A DNA stretch of 64,000 nucleotides, from NCBI RefSeq assembly GCF_017875315.1, contig NZ_JAGGMM010000002.1, positions 372,001 to 436,000 on the forward strand, written 5' to 3'. The notes beneath the pieces are model-generated. The model was not told where the DNA came from. It saw nothing but the letters and a program-made list of their open reading frames with translations, and did no database searches. This stretch comes from Methanomicrobium sp. W14. Lineage in GTDB: Archaea > Halobacteriota > Methanomicrobia > Methanomicrobiales > Methanomicrobiaceae. The translations under genes were made by a program, and so were the position numbers. Below, piece by piece: positions 8,672 through 18,007 of the stretch (position 1 is its first letter; each line of letters opens with the position of its first letter).

Positions 8672-10237
8672 TTATCTGCCGGGTTCATCGGCCCTGTAGA
8701 CCACATTCAGGGCGTTAACCATAGCTTCGGCAGAGGCTATCACAATATCTGAGTTTGAGGCGCTCGCGTCGAAAATTCTTCCTTTCGGGTCCTCCACTTC
8801 AATTGTGACACAACCCAGTGCCTCGCTTCCACCGGATATGGCCTCGACCTGGTAGGTCTTTAAGTCAACGTGTCCGGGTGCTATCGCAAGCAGCGCTTTC
8901 ATCGCCGCATCTACAGGTCCGTCGCCTGTCTTTGAGCATACCATTTTGTTGCCCCTGACAACGGCCTTTACGCTTGCAGTCGGTATTGCGTGGTTTCCTG
9001 TAAATATGGATATGTCGTCCAGCACAATCGTCTTTGAAGCCGGGTGAATTCCGGTTATGCTGTCGGAGATTTCAAACAGGTCTGACTCGGTGACTTTTTT
9101 GCCGCGGCCTGAGATCTCTTTGATTCTCAGTATAATCATGTCGAGCTGCTCGTCATCGGTTTTTATGCCTGCGTCTTCAAGCATCTGCCTTACTGCATGC
9201 TTTCCGACATGTTTTCCAAGCTTCAGGCGCCTTTTGTGACCTACCATCTCCGGAGTCATTACACCCGGCTCAAAAGTGCTCGGGTTTGAGATAATACCGT
9301 GAGAGTGAATGCCGCTTTCATGCGAAAACGCGTTTTCGCCAACTACAGGCTGAATAGGAGGTACTGCAATCTGTGAATATCTTGAAACAAGTCTTGACGT
9401 TTCGACAAGCTTTTCCGTGCAGATGCCTGTTTCAATGCCGAGAACGGATTTCATTATCATTACTGTCTGCGCTATATCCGCGTTTCCAGCTCTTTCGCCT
9501 ATACCGTTCACGGTCACCTGGACCTGGTCGGCACCGCCTTCTACCGCTGCAACCGTGTTTGCTGTAGCAAGGCCGAAGTCGTTGTGGCAGTGGACGTCGA
9601 TTCCGCACTTTACGTTTTCTCTTATTGCTGCAATAAGGGGTTTCATGGCCGATGGTATGCATACCCCTACAGTGTCGGGTATGTTTATGATATCCGCTCC
9701 GGCTGCATCAGCTGTCCTGCATACCTCAATAAGCTCTTTTATGTCGGTTCTCGTGGCGTCCATAGGCGAGAACATCACCTGGCCGAAGTTTTCCTTTGCA
9801 TACGATACAATATCGCCTGTAATGTCAAGGACCTGCGCATGAGTCTTTCTGATGGTGTTTTCCCTCTGGATTTTGGAGGTCGGTATGAAAACATGCACCA
9901 TGTCGACACCGGTATCAATACAGCTGTCGACGTCAGATTTAACAGCCCTCGCAAGTCCACAGACTTTCGGGCGGATACCCTCTTCGCATATCCTTTTTAC
10001 AGTATCAGCTTCACCCTCGGATGATGCCGGAAAACCCGCTTCAATGACATCAACGCCCAGGTCAGAAAGCTGACGGGCGATACTTATCTTCTGCTCCAGT
10101 GTGAATGACACTCCGGGAGTCTGTTCACCATCACGTAGTGTGGTGTCAAAAATAGTCACTCTTTTTCCTGAATAGTCTGTACCTTTATCGCCAAAGAAAG
10201 CGATCTGCCACTTTTGCAGTGACTTCTCCAATCCCAT
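8672..10237 (-). CDS. leuA: 2-isopropylmalate synthase (LeuA-type of the LeuA/CimA family)
   Basis: Condenses 2-oxoisovalerate with acetyl-CoA, the first step of leucine synthesis. Signature FDTTLRDGEQTPGVS opens the TIM barrel and HCHNDFGLATANT holds metal ligands. A C-terminal LeuA dimer/allosteric domain occupies about residues 390-515. It reads VIEAGFPASSEGE where the second homologue has VIEAGSA, as in archaeal LeuA versus CimA respectively. On that basis it is called LeuA; an AksA-like homocitrate role is not excluded. 521 residues, divergent from cimA, with ilvC downstream. Confidence 0.82.
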   Translation of the reverse strand: MGLEKSLQKWQIAFFGDKGTDYSGKRVTIFDTTLRDGEQTPGVSFTLEQKISIARQLSDLGVDVIEAGFPASSEGEADTVKRICEEGIRPKVCGLARAVKSDVDSCIDTGVDMVHVFIPTSKIQRENTIRKTHAQVLDITGDIVSYAKENFGQVMFSPMDATRTDIKELIEVCRTADAAGADIINIPDTVGVCIPSAMKPLIAAIRENVKCGIDVHCHNDFGLATANTVAAVEGGADQVQVTVNGIGERAGNADIAQTVMIMKSVLGIETGICTEKLVETSRLVSRYSQIAVPPIQPVVGENAFSHESGIHSHGIISNPSTFEPGVMTPEMVGHKRRLKLGKHVGKHAVRQMLEDAGIKTDDEQLDMIILRIKEISGRGKKVTESDLFEISDSITGIHPASKTIVLDDISIFTGNHAIPTASVKAVVRGNKMVCSKTGDGPVDAAMKALLAIAPGHVDLKTYQVEAISGGSEALGCVTIEVEDPKGRIFDASASNSDIVIASAEAMVNALNVVYRADEPGR

Positions 10238-10271
10238 ATTTTTGAGACATACTCATTTAGATTGAGCTGAA

Positions 10272-10284
10272 ACACTATATACTT
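10272..10284 (-). promoter_or_regulatory. TATA box for leuA-ilvC
   Basis: On the minus strand the segment reads AAAAGTATATAGTG, about 35-45 bp upstream of the leuA ATG. This is consistent with a short leader. Confidence 0.5.
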
Positions 10285-10320
10285 TTCCAGGATGGTTCAG
10301 TTAAGAGTCATATGATTTGT

Positions 10321-10396
10321 GGGTGGTGCGCATTTGGGGGATATCTGGGGAGGTCTGGTGCACAAAAAATGGGTTTTTCACAAAATATATATATAG
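10321..10396 (+). promoter_or_regulatory. cimA promoter: G-rich tract followed by a strong TATA box
   Basis: AAAATATATATATAG at about 10382-10396 is a near-ideal archaeal TATA box, with a predicted start near 10412-10418. Just upstream, 10321-10371 carries runs of 3, 5, 4 and 3 G on the coding strand and two related segments beginning GGTGCGCA and GGTGCACA. The latter could be an operator for branched-chain amino acid control; that is inference. Confidence 0.5.
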
Positions 10397-10436
10397 TGTT
10401 TTTTTGATAACTTTCTATGGGAGTTTAATCCTATGA

Positions 10437-11951
10437 GTGAGTGCTTTATTTGCTAATAAAAAAATTCGTTTCCTTGACACGACACTCCGTGACGGGGAAC
10501 AGACGCCCGGCGTGTCACTGACACCGGAACAGAAGCTGAAGATAGCAGTGGAGCTTTCCGCAATCGGCGTTGACGTCATTGAAGCGGGGTCTGCTGTTGC
10601 ATCTGAAGGCGAGAGGGAAGCTGTAAGGGTAATATCGGATGCAGGCCTTAAGTCCGAAATCTGCACGTATTCAAGGGCCGTCAAAGGTGATATAGACATT
10701 GCCGCCGACTGTGGTGCAGACTCTGTACATCTCGTGGTTCCTGTATCTGATCTTCATATCACGAAAAAGCTTTGCAAGACACGCGAACAGGTCTATAAAA
10801 TGGCGATGGATTCTGTCGCCTATGCCAAAGAAAGAGGCCTGATCGTAGAGCTTTCCGGAGAGGACGCATCGCGGGCCGATCAAAAATATCTTTCTGACCT
10901 TTTCAGAAACGCAACAGAGACCGGAGCCGACAGGCTGTGTTTCTGTGATACCGTCGGTCTTCTGACGCCTGAAAAGCTGCCCGGAATTATACCGCACTTA
11001 TGCTTTGCTCCTCTGAGCATACACTGCCACAACGATTTCGGTCTTGCTACCGCAAATACGGTTGCGGCCCTTAAGGCTGGGGCTTCCTGTGCACATACGA
11101 CGATAAACGGCCTGGGCGAAAGAGCCGGGAATACCTCTTTTGAAGAGGTTGTAATGACTCTCGAGAGGCTTTACGGGTATGATACCGGAATCGATGCGAA
11201 GAAGATATATTCGCTTTCTACTCTTGTTTCGCAGTCGACGAAGATACCTCTTGCCGTGAACAAGCCTGTAGTCGGCGCAATGGCTTTTACACACGAGAGC
11301 GGAATCCACGCTAACGGCCTTTTGAAGGACACGTCGACTTATGAGCCTATGCCTCCCGAAACCGTCGGGAGAAAGAGGCGTATAGTTCTGGGGAAGCATT
11401 CGGGGACATCTTCGGTTAAGGCTGCCCTGGGTGATCTGGGTTATAATCCCGGGGAAAAACAGCTTGCCGAAATTGTTGCACGTGTCAAAAAGGTCGGCGA
11501 CAAAGGCATGAGGGTTACCGATGCCGATGTTATGGCAATAGCAGATTCAGTTATGCTCCTTGAATGCAAACCCGTGATACAAATTGACCAGTTCACGGTC
11601 GTGAGCGGAAGCAAAGCAATACCGACCGCATCTGTTACCATGGTTGCAGACGGCAGAAAGGTTACAGGGGCAGCTACAGGGACGGGACCGGTTGACGCGG
11701 CTTTAAACGTTCTTGAACAGTCGGTCGCGATGCTCGGGGACATAAAGCTTGAGGAGTTTCATGTCGATGCCATAAACGGCGGGACTGATGCCGTTGTCGA
11801 TGTTACGGTGAAACTCCGGAAGGACGGAAGGGTAATAACTTCCAGAGGCGCAGATACAGACATAATTGAGGCAAGTGTTGCGGCCGTTGTGGCCGGTATG
11901 AACAGATTATTGAGGCAGAATGATGAAAACAGGAGCGGCACTACTGATTGA
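10437..11951 (+). CDS. cimA: (R)-citramalate synthase (CimA-type)
   Basis: Condenses pyruvate and acetyl-CoA to citramalate, the threonine-independent entry to isoleucine. The 504-residue protein keeps LDTTLRDGEQTPGVS and HCHNDFGLATANT. It also carries the stretches VIEAGSAVASEGERE and GLIVELSGEDASR, which match Methanocaldococcus CimA better than LeuA. The GTG start at 10437 has GGGAG at 10419-10423; an out-of-frame ATG at 10433 overlaps it and is closed after seven codons. It heads the plus-strand operon and overlaps ilvB by 32 bp. LeuCD and LeuB downstream can process both citramalate and isopropylmalate. Confidence 0.82.
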   Translation: MSALFANKKIRFLDTTLRDGEQTPGVSLTPEQKLKIAVELSAIGVDVIEAGSAVASEGEREAVRVISDAGLKSEICTYSRAVKGDIDIAADCGADSVHLVVPVSDLHITKKLCKTREQVYKMAMDSVAYAKERGLIVELSGEDASRADQKYLSDLFRNATETGADRLCFCDTVGLLTPEKLPGIIPHLCFAPLSIHCHNDFGLATANTVAALKAGASCAHTTINGLGERAGNTSFEEVVMTLERLYGYDTGIDAKKIYSLSTLVSQSTKIPLAVNKPVVGAMAFTHESGIHANGLLKDTSTYEPMPPETVGRKRRIVLGKHSGTSSVKAALGDLGYNPGEKQLAEIVARVKKVGDKGMRVTDADVMAIADSVMLLECKPVIQIDQFTVVSGSKAIPTASVTMVADGRKVTGAATGTGPVDAALNVLEQSVAMLGDIKLEEFHVDAINGGTDAVVDVTVKLRKDGRVITSRGADTDIIEASVAAVVAGMNRLLRQNDENRSGTTD

Positions 11952-13617
11952 CAGCTTAAAAGAGGAAGGCGTGAAAGTGATATTCGGGTACCCGGGTGGG
12001 TCAGTCCTGCCGGTATACGATGAGCTTTATGATTCAGACCTCAGGCACATCCTTGTAAGGCACGAGCAGGCTGCTGTACATGCGGCCGACGGCTATGCAA
12101 GGGCAAGCGGAAAGGTCGGAGTGTGCCTGTCTACTTCAGGCCCCGGAGCATGCAACCTTGTGTCGGGAATAGCGACAGCAAATATGGACTCTGTTCCGGT
12201 CGTTGCACTGACAGGGCAGGTCCCTACAGGAATGCTTGGAAATGACGCCTTTCAGGAGTCTGACATAACAGGGATTACTATGCCTGTTACGAAGCATAAC
12301 TACCTTGTAAAGGACGCAAAAGAGATTAAAAGAGTTGTCAGTTCGGCGTTTCATATCGCAGGAACGGGTAGAAAAGGCCCTGTATTAATAGACCTTCCCA
12401 AGGACGTTCTGACTCAGGCCGTCGACCCAAAAGACGTCCTTTCAAAAGACGCCGAGCTTCGCGGGTACAAACCGACGCTGAAAGGCCATTCCAGGCAGAT
12501 AAAAAAGGCCCTTGACATGATATACGAAGCGAAGAAGCCTCTTGTATACGCCGGCGGAGGTGTCATATCATCAGGAGCGTCAGAAGAGCTTAAGGAATTT
12601 GCAGAGCTTTTCTGCATTCCCGTTACGACTACGCTGATGGGGCTCGGGGCCATTCCGTGCGATCATCCTTTAAATCTTGGGATGCTTGGTATGCACGGGA
12701 CCGAATACGCAAACTATGCGGTCACCGAGTGCGACCTACTGATTGCGGTCGGGGCAAGGTTTGACGACAGGGTAACTGGAAATATCAAATATTTCGCTCC
12801 TAATGCCAAAATAATCCACATGGATATAGACCCGGCCGAAATTGGGAAGAACGTATGTCCTGATGTCCCAATTGTAGGCGACGCGAAGCTTGTTTTATCA
12901 GAACTCTGCAAAATGGCCGAAAAAAAGGGATGCTTCTGTGAACCCTGGGTTAAACAGGTCAAAACATGGCGTGAAAACCACCCGCTTGCAATTGCAGACG
13001 ACGGAAAGCTTCACCCGCAGTATGTTATAAGAAAGCTGTCGGAAATCCTTGACAGCGGCGGGATAATCGTAAGCGAGGTCGGCCAGAACCAGATGTGGGC
13101 TGCGCAGCACTACGGTTTCAGGAGGCCGAGGCAGTGGATAAGCTCAGGGGGTCTCGGCACTATGGGATTTGGATTTCCAGCAGCAATCGGCGCCTGCTTT
13201 GCAAAGCCCGGGGAGACTGTCGTTGTCATTGCAGGCGACGGGAGCTTCCAGATGAATATACAGGAGCTTGGAACGGTGGCACAGTATGAAGTGCCCCTGA
13301 AAATGGTAATCCTGGACAATATGTACCTCGGCATGGTCAGGCAGTGGCAGGAGCTCTTCTACGACCGGAGATATTCGTATACAGAGCTTCCTCCCGTGGA
13401 CTTTGTCGGAATCGCAAAAGCTTACGGGATAAAAGGTATGTTGGTGGATTCTGTGAAAGAAGTGGAACCGGCCCTGAGAAAGGCTGTGGACTATGAAGGC
13501 CCGTATCTTCTTGATTTCAGGATAGAACGCGAGGAGAACGTATTCCCTATGGTCCCGGCAGGGGCCGCCATAAGCGAGATGATAGGAAAGCACTGCAAAA
13601 ATGCGGGTGAGCCATGA
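11920..13617 (+). CDS. ilvB: Acetolactate synthase, large catalytic subunit
   Basis: Thiamine-diphosphate enzyme joining pyruvate with pyruvate or 2-oxobutyrate, the first common step of valine and isoleucine synthesis. Over 565 residues it has the N-terminal GYPGGSVLPVYDEL segment, the catalytic Glu in VRHEQAAVHAADGYARA (about 48), a central FAD-type domain, and the ThDP motif GDGSFQMNIQEL near 443. The start overlaps the cimA end, so translation is probably coupled, and its stop overlaps the ilvN start. No unusual residue is seen. Confidence 0.95.
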   Translation: MMKTGAALLIDSLKEEGVKVIFGYPGGSVLPVYDELYDSDLRHILVRHEQAAVHAADGYARASGKVGVCLSTSGPGACNLVSGIATANMDSVPVVALTGQVPTGMLGNDAFQESDITGITMPVTKHNYLVKDAKEIKRVVSSAFHIAGTGRKGPVLIDLPKDVLTQAVDPKDVLSKDAELRGYKPTLKGHSRQIKKALDMIYEAKKPLVYAGGGVISSGASEELKEFAELFCIPVTTTLMGLGAIPCDHPLNLGMLGMHGTEYANYAVTECDLLIAVGARFDDRVTGNIKYFAPNAKIIHMDIDPAEIGKNVCPDVPIVGDAKLVLSELCKMAEKKGCFCEPWVKQVKTWRENHPLAIADDGKLHPQYVIRKLSEILDSGGIIVSEVGQNQMWAAQHYGFRRPRQWISSGGLGTMGFGFPAAIGACFAKPGETVVVIAGDGSFQMNIQELGTVAQYEVPLKMVILDNMYLGMVRQWQELFYDRRYSYTELPPVDFVGIAKAYGIKGMLVDSVKEVEPALRKAVDYEGPYLLDFRIEREENVFPMVPAGAAISEMIGKHCKNAGEP

Positions 13618-14093
13618 ATCAGCATATATTAAGTGTGCTCGTCGAGAACAAGTCCGGTGTCCTTGCAAGAGTTTCGGGACTTTTCTCGAGAAGAGGGTTT
13701 AACATAGAAAGTCTTGCTGTCGGGACATGCGAAACACCGGATATGAGCCGGATTACAATCGTTGTAGACGGTGATGATACACATATAGAGCAGGTGAAAA
13801 AACAGCTCAATAAGCTTATAGACGTCATAAAAATAACTGATATCACTGAAAACGAGCATGTCGAGCGTGAACTTTCACTGATAAAAGTCCATGCCGACCC
13901 CGGCATTCAGCGTTCCGAAATTATGCAGGTCGCAGGGATATTCAGGGCGAACATAATTGATGTCTCACAAAAGGCGCTTGTCCTTGAGATAACAGGAGAT
14001 TCTGAGAAGATCCTTGCAATAAAAGACCTTCTTGAGCCTTACGGGATAATTGAGCTTGTGAGAACCGGAAGGGTCGCTTTACAGAGAGGATAG
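13614..14093 (+). CDS. ilvN: Acetolactate synthase, regulatory small subunit
   Basis: 159 residues. An N-terminal ACT domain begins LSVLVENKSGVLARVSGLFS and includes RRGFNIESLAVG, followed by the ALS small-subunit C-terminal domain (ERELSLIKVHADP to the end). It binds valine and activates IlvB. The ATG overlaps the ilvB TGA by four bases (ATGA), a typical coupling signal for subunits of one enzyme. A 137-bp gap then separates it from leuC. Confidence 0.95.
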   Translation: MNQHILSVLVENKSGVLARVSGLFSRRGFNIESLAVGTCETPDMSRITIVVDGDDTHIEQVKKQLNKLIDVIKITDITENEHVERELSLIKVHADPGIQRSEIMQVAGIFRANIIDVSQKALVLEITGDSEKILAIKDLLEPYGIIELVRTGRVALQRG

Positions 14094-14230
14094 GAAAACC
14101 TGATTCTTCTTTACTGAACCGGCAGCAGAATAAAATAAAATTACTGGAAATGAGTGAAATATATCTTTGATATTTCAGGTATTTTCAGTCTGGCTTTCAT
14201 AAAGATAAATTTCATGGATGTGACTTTAAA

Positions 14231-15481
14231 ATGGGAATGACGATATCCGAGAAGATATTTTCACGCCACTGCAAAAAGGGCTGCAAAGCGGGTGATGTCG
14301 TGATGGCACCTGTTGACGCCGCGATGATACATGACATCACCGGTCCTCTTGCGATAAATGTATTTCGCGATATGGGCGGGGATAAGGTCTTTGACCCGAA
14401 AAAGATAATCATGCTCTTTGACCACCAGATCCCGGCCGACTCCATAAATGCCGCGGAAAACCACGTGATGATGAGAGAGTTTGCGAAGGAACAGGGAATC
14501 TACAATTATGACATAAAAGAGGGAGTCTGCCACCAGGTGGTCCCCGAAAAGGGAAGGGTTAAGCCCGGAGACATTGTTGTAGGCTCGGACTCTCATACTT
14601 GCACCTACGGTGCACTTGGTGTGTTTGCCACGGGAATAGGTTCAACTGACATGGCTTATGTCCTGAAGTTCGGCGAACTTTACTTCAGGGTCCCGGAGAC
14701 GATAAAAGTCAGTGCAGACGGAAAGTTCGGTGACAGGGTCGGCCCGAAGGACCTTATTTTAAGCCTTGCAGGCGACATCCGTGCCGACGGTGCGACATAC
14801 AAGGCCCTTGAGTTCTGCGGGAGCACTTTTTTGGATATGGAGATTCCGGGAAGGCTTACCTGCTCTAATATGGCAATCGAGATGGGTGCAAAGGCGGGAA
14901 TCGTTCCTCCTGACAAGAAGACGTGGGACTACCTCAAAGACAGGTGCACGTGCACCCCTTTCACTCTTGAAAGCGACCCTGACGCGAAGTATTCTGAAGA
15001 GCGTTCGTACGATGTATCAGAGCTTAACCCGAAGGTTGCCGTCCCGCATAATGTCGACAACGTCGTAGATGTCTCAGAAGTTGCCGGAAAGCACATAGAC
15101 CAGGTCTTCATCGGGTCGTGCACAAACGGGAGGTTCGAGGACTTTAAGGAGGCGGCGGACATCCTCGGCGACAACGTCTTCTCGAAGGACGTGAGAGTGA
15201 TTCTTGTCCCCGCGTCAAAGGACGAGTACGTAAAAGTCCTGAAGGCCGGACTTATCGAGAAGTTTATCGATGCGGGAGCGCTTGTCGAGGCCCCGTGCTG
15301 CGGCCCCTGCATGGGAGGAGCCTTCGGTCTTCTTGCACCGGGAGAGGTCTCTTTATCGACGTCCAACCGAAACTTCAGGGGAAGGCAGGGGAGCACAGAA
15401 GCTTTCGTTTACCTGTCCTCGCCTGCAACGGCGGCTGCAAGTGCGATAAAAGGTGTAATCACCGACCCAAGGGAGGTCTGA
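14231..15481 (+). CDS. leuC: 3-isopropylmalate/(R)-2-methylmalate dehydratase, large subunit
   Basis: Aconitase-family [4Fe-4S] hydro-lyase isomerising 2-isopropylmalate, and in the citramalate route methylmalate. 416 residues, the archaeal HacA/LeuC length. Cluster ligands are visible as the Cys in [11 protein letters not shown], and two in the CCGPCMGG segment near residue 355. [12 protein letters not shown] is another family signature. leuD begins 2 bp after its stop, so the two subunits are translated together. Specificity for homoaconitate (coenzyme B pathway) is an alternative, less likely here given the operon. Confidence 0.9.
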   Translation: MGMTISEKIFSRHCKKGCKAGDVVMAPVDAAMIHDITGPLAINVFRDMGGDKVFDPKKIIMLFDHQIPADSINAAENHVMMREFAKEQGIYNYDIKEGVCHQVVPEKGRVKPGDIVVGSDSHTCTYGALGVFATGIGSTDMAYVLKFGELYFRVPETIKVSADGKFGDRVGPKDLILSLAGDIRADGATYKALEFCGSTFLDMEIPGRLTCSNMAIEMGAKAGIVPPDKKTWDYLKDRCTCTPFTLESDPDAKYSEERSYDVSELNPKVAVPHNVDNVVDVSEVAGKHIDQVFIGSCTNGRFEDFKEAADILGDNVFSKDVRVILVPASKDEYVKVLKAGLIEKFIDAGALVEAPCCGPCMGGAFGLLAPGEVSLSTSNRNFRGRQGSTEAFVYLSSPATAAASAIKGVITDPREV

Positions 15482-15483
15482 TT

Positions 15484-15951
15484 ATGGGAAGAGTGTGGAA
15501 GTTCGGGGACGACATCGATACCGACGCGATAATTCCGGGAAGGTTTCTTACGATATATGACCCTAAGGAGCTTGCATCGCATGCCTTTGAGGGCACACGT
15601 GACGAGTTTTCCAAAGAGGCGAAGGACGGCGACGTTATCGTGGGAGGCAAAAACTTCGGCTGCGGCTCGTCCCGTGAGCATGCCCCGATTGCGCTTAAGG
15701 GTGCAGGAGTCAAATATATTGTCGCAAAGTCTTTTGCAAGGATATTCTACAGGAACTCCATTAACACCGGAGTTCTTCCTGTGGTATGCAAAGATACGGA
15801 CAAAATTTCAGACGGCGAAGAAGTTACCGTAAACCTGAAAGAGGCTTACATCGAAGCCGGCGGAAACAGGTATCCTCTTGAGCCTATCCCGGGGTTCATG
15901 CAGGAGATTGTCGATGCCGGAGGTCTTGTTGAATACGCAAAGAGGCGCTGA
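15484..15951 (+). CDS. leuD: 3-isopropylmalate/(R)-2-methylmalate dehydratase, small subunit
   Basis: 155-residue swivel-domain subunit that pairs with LeuC. It starts [19 protein letters not shown] and contains the substrate loop [15 protein letters not shown] at about residues 57-71. The open frame runs upstream inside leuC to 15295. The ATG at 15484 has GGGAGG at 15470-15475 and gives the family N-terminus, so it is the start. leuB follows after 75 bp. Confidence 0.94.
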   Translation: MGRVWKFGDDIDTDAIIPGRFLTIYDPKELASHAFEGTRDEFSKEAKDGDVIVGGKNFGCGSSREHAPIALKGAGVKYIVAKSFARIFYRNSINTGVLPVVCKDTDKISDGEEVTVNLKEAYIEAGGNRYPLEPIPGFMQEIVDAGGLVEYAKRR

Positions 15952-15990
15952 AAAGTTTTTGCGGGGAATTCCCCCGAATCTTTTCAGGAT

Positions 15991-16003
15991 TTATATTATA
16001 ATT
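15991..16003 (+). promoter_or_regulatory. TATA box of leuB
   Basis: TTATATTATAATT ends about 24 bp before the leuB ATG at 16027. It predicts a second, near-leaderless transcript for leuB inside the operon. Confidence 0.45.
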
Positions 16004-16026
16004 ACAGTTTGAGGCTTGTTAAGAGT

Positions 16027-17151
16027 ATGACATTATATAAGGCGGCGTGCATGCCGGGAGACGGAATAGGACCTGAAATCATTGCCGAGGGCAGAAAGGT
16101 CCTGGATGCGGCCGGAGAGAAATTCGGTTTCGATATAGAGTGGACCGACTACGATACCGGTGCGGAGAAGTACCTTAAGACCGGTGAACTTATAACGGAG
16201 GACGAGTTAAAGGAGCTTTCCGGGTATCCTGCGATTTATTTTGGCGCTATCGGTGACGAGAGGGTAAAACCCGGAATTCTTGAGAAGGGAATCCTTCTTT
16301 CGATGAGGTTTTACTTCGACGAATATGTAAACTTAAGACCGGTAAAACTCCTGAAGGGCGTTGAGACCCCGCTTGCAAACAAGAAGCCGGAGGACATTGA
16401 CTTTGTGGTGGTCCGTGAAAATACCGAGGACTTTTATGTCGGCATCGGGTCAAGGGCTAAGGCCGGAAAACAGAGGGACGAGCTTTCGGTTATGCGTGAA
16501 CTCTACAGCGTTAAGTTTGGTGTCGATGTCGAGACCGATGCGGACGAGCTTGCATACCAGATAGGAGTTTTAAGCAGGCAGGGTTCGAAGCGTGTTATGG
16601 ATTATGCGTTCTCTCTTGCGGAGTCAAGGGACAAAAAAGTTACTTCCGTTGACAAGGCAAACGTCCTGACCGACGTATACGGCCTCTGGCGCGAGGTGTT
16701 CGAGGAGACGAAAAAGAGCTATCCGGACGTTGCAACCGAGTACAACTTTGTCGATGCCGTTACGATGTGGTTCGTCAAAAACCCGGAGTGGTTTGACGTC
16801 CTGGTTACACCCAATATGTTCGGCGACATCATAACCGATCTCGGAGCGATGATCCAGGGAGGTCTCGGCCTTGCACCCGGCGGAAACATCAACCCGAAGG
16901 GGACGTCGATGTTTGAGCCTATTCACGGCTCGGCACCCAAGTACAGGGGCAAAAATGTTGCAAACCCTCTTGCGACAATCTGGGCAGGTTCACTTTTGCT
17001 TGACACTCTCGGAGAGAAGGAAGCGGCGAATGCGGTCGTTTCGTCAATCGAGCATTCGATAGAGAAAAAAGCCGTGACACGGGATATGGGAGGTTCGATG
17101 AGGACCTCTGATATCGGCGAGTGGATATCGAAGGATATCCTGAACGGATAA
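16027..17151 (+). CDS. leuB: 3-isopropylmalate/3-methylmalate dehydrogenase
   Basis: NAD-dependent oxidative decarboxylase of the isocitrate/isopropylmalate dehydrogenase family; 374 residues. Visible: [10 protein letters not shown] at the N-terminus, the substrate loop [13 protein letters not shown] with its Arg, [10 protein letters not shown], the catalytic region [11 protein letters not shown], and the metal/NAD site [12 protein letters not shown] with [22 protein letters not shown] at 16009 opens the frame, but the ATG at 16027 gives the family N-terminus and suits the TATA box. Last gene of the island; it can close both the leucine and the isoleucine route. Confidence 0.9.
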   Translation: MTLYKAACMPGDGIGPEIIAEGRKVLDAAGEKFGFDIEWTDYDTGAEKYLKTGELITEDELKELSGYPAIYFGAIGDERVKPGILEKGILLSMRFYFDEYVNLRPVKLLKGVETPLANKKPEDIDFVVVRENTEDFYVGIGSRAKAGKQRDELSVMRELYSVKFGVDVETDADELAYQIGVLSRQGSKRVMDYAFSLAESRDKKVTSVDKANVLTDVYGLWREVFEETKKSYPDVATEYNFVDAVTMWFVKNPEWFDVLVTPNMFGDIITDLGAMIQGGLGLAPGGNINPKGTSMFEPIHGSAPKYRGKNVANPLATIWAGSLLLDTLGEKEAANAVVSSIEHSIEKKAVTRDMGGSMRTSDIGEWISKDILNG

Positions 17152-17153
17152 AG

Positions 17154-17170
17154 AATATATCTTTTTTTTA
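17154..17170. terminator. U-rich terminator of leuB (convergent with the YczE-like gene)
   Basis: A run of T residues followed by A residues just after the leuB stop would end leftward and rightward transcripts. It lies in the short space between the convergent leuB and YczE-like genes. Confidence 0.4.
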
Positions 17171-17224
17171 AAATATCAGTCGGGTTTTGTTATTGTCTTT
17201 TTTCAGGTGTCTGAAAATATTTTT

Positions 17225-17917
17225 TTAGTCTGGTTTTCGTTTAAAGAAACTCAGCCTGTTCATGTACCTGACCATCGTCCCGATTAAAAGTGCTGCCGCG
17301 ATTGTCCCCTCACGTACTCCTGCAAGGTAGCCCATAAATATAAATGACAGGAGAGCTGCGATGATGACCATAGAGGAGTCAAAGAATACTTTAATCCTCC
17401 CGTATTCAGCTTTAAGGACCTTTGATATTACAAGAATCAGCGATTCCGCTGCAAGCATCAGGATGTGAGCCTTAAGAAGGAAGCATACACCGAGTGCTAT
17501 TAATACGCAGCTTAAAAGGCAGAATATCCACTGTGGCAGGTAGCCTGATATAAGCATGTCCGACATTAGCATCATGTTCAAATCGATGAATGCACTGAAT
17601 ACGAAGGTTATTAATACCTGTGCCAGCTGGTAAGGCGGGAACTTATCCCTTAGTATTAAGTACTGGAAGAAAATGAACGCCGAGTTCATAATAAACGTCC
17701 ATTCTCCTATTGTCAGAGGAAGGCCGAGGCTTAATACGTAGGGTATGCAAGATACCGGAGACGTTCCGAGGTCCGCTTTTGTCGACAGTGCGATTCCTGC
17801 GGCTGTAAGAAAAAGGCCCGTGACCATATAAAATGCCCGCAGCATGAAATCCAGGCTGATATTTGTTGTTTGAATATTTTTTGACTGCAGTATTGATTTC
17901 GATTTAAATTTCGTCAT
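17225..17917 (-). CDS. YczE/YyaS/YitT-type integral membrane protein (DUF6198-like)
   Basis: 230 residues with about five or six membrane helices. The opening GLFLTAAGIALSTKADLGTSPVSCIPYVLS is typical of the YczE/YitT group (short glycine- and Asp-containing re-entrant-like loop). Transported substrate and role are unknown in this family. It lies between leuB and the distal end of CRISPR array 1 and shares no operon partner. A first Met about 25 residues downstream is a possible alternative start. Confidence 0.7.
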   Translation of the reverse strand: MTKFKSKSILQSKNIQTTNISLDFMLRAFYMVTGLFLTAAGIALSTKADLGTSPVSCIPYVLSLGLPLTIGEWTFIMNSAFIFFQYLILRDKFPPYQLAQVLITFVFSAFIDLNMMLMSDMLISGYLPQWIFCLLSCVLIALGVCFLLKAHILMLAAESLILVISKVLKAEYGRIKVFFDSSMVIIAALLSFIFMGYLAGVREGTIAAALLIGTMVRYMNRLSFFKRKPD

Positions 17918-18007
17918 TAATTGCAGGTTATATGTTGTGTTTCGTTTTAGAAAAGGCTATCATTAGTTGTCTGTTTTTTAGACCCTTAGTAAGGATTTGG
18001 GCAGTTA

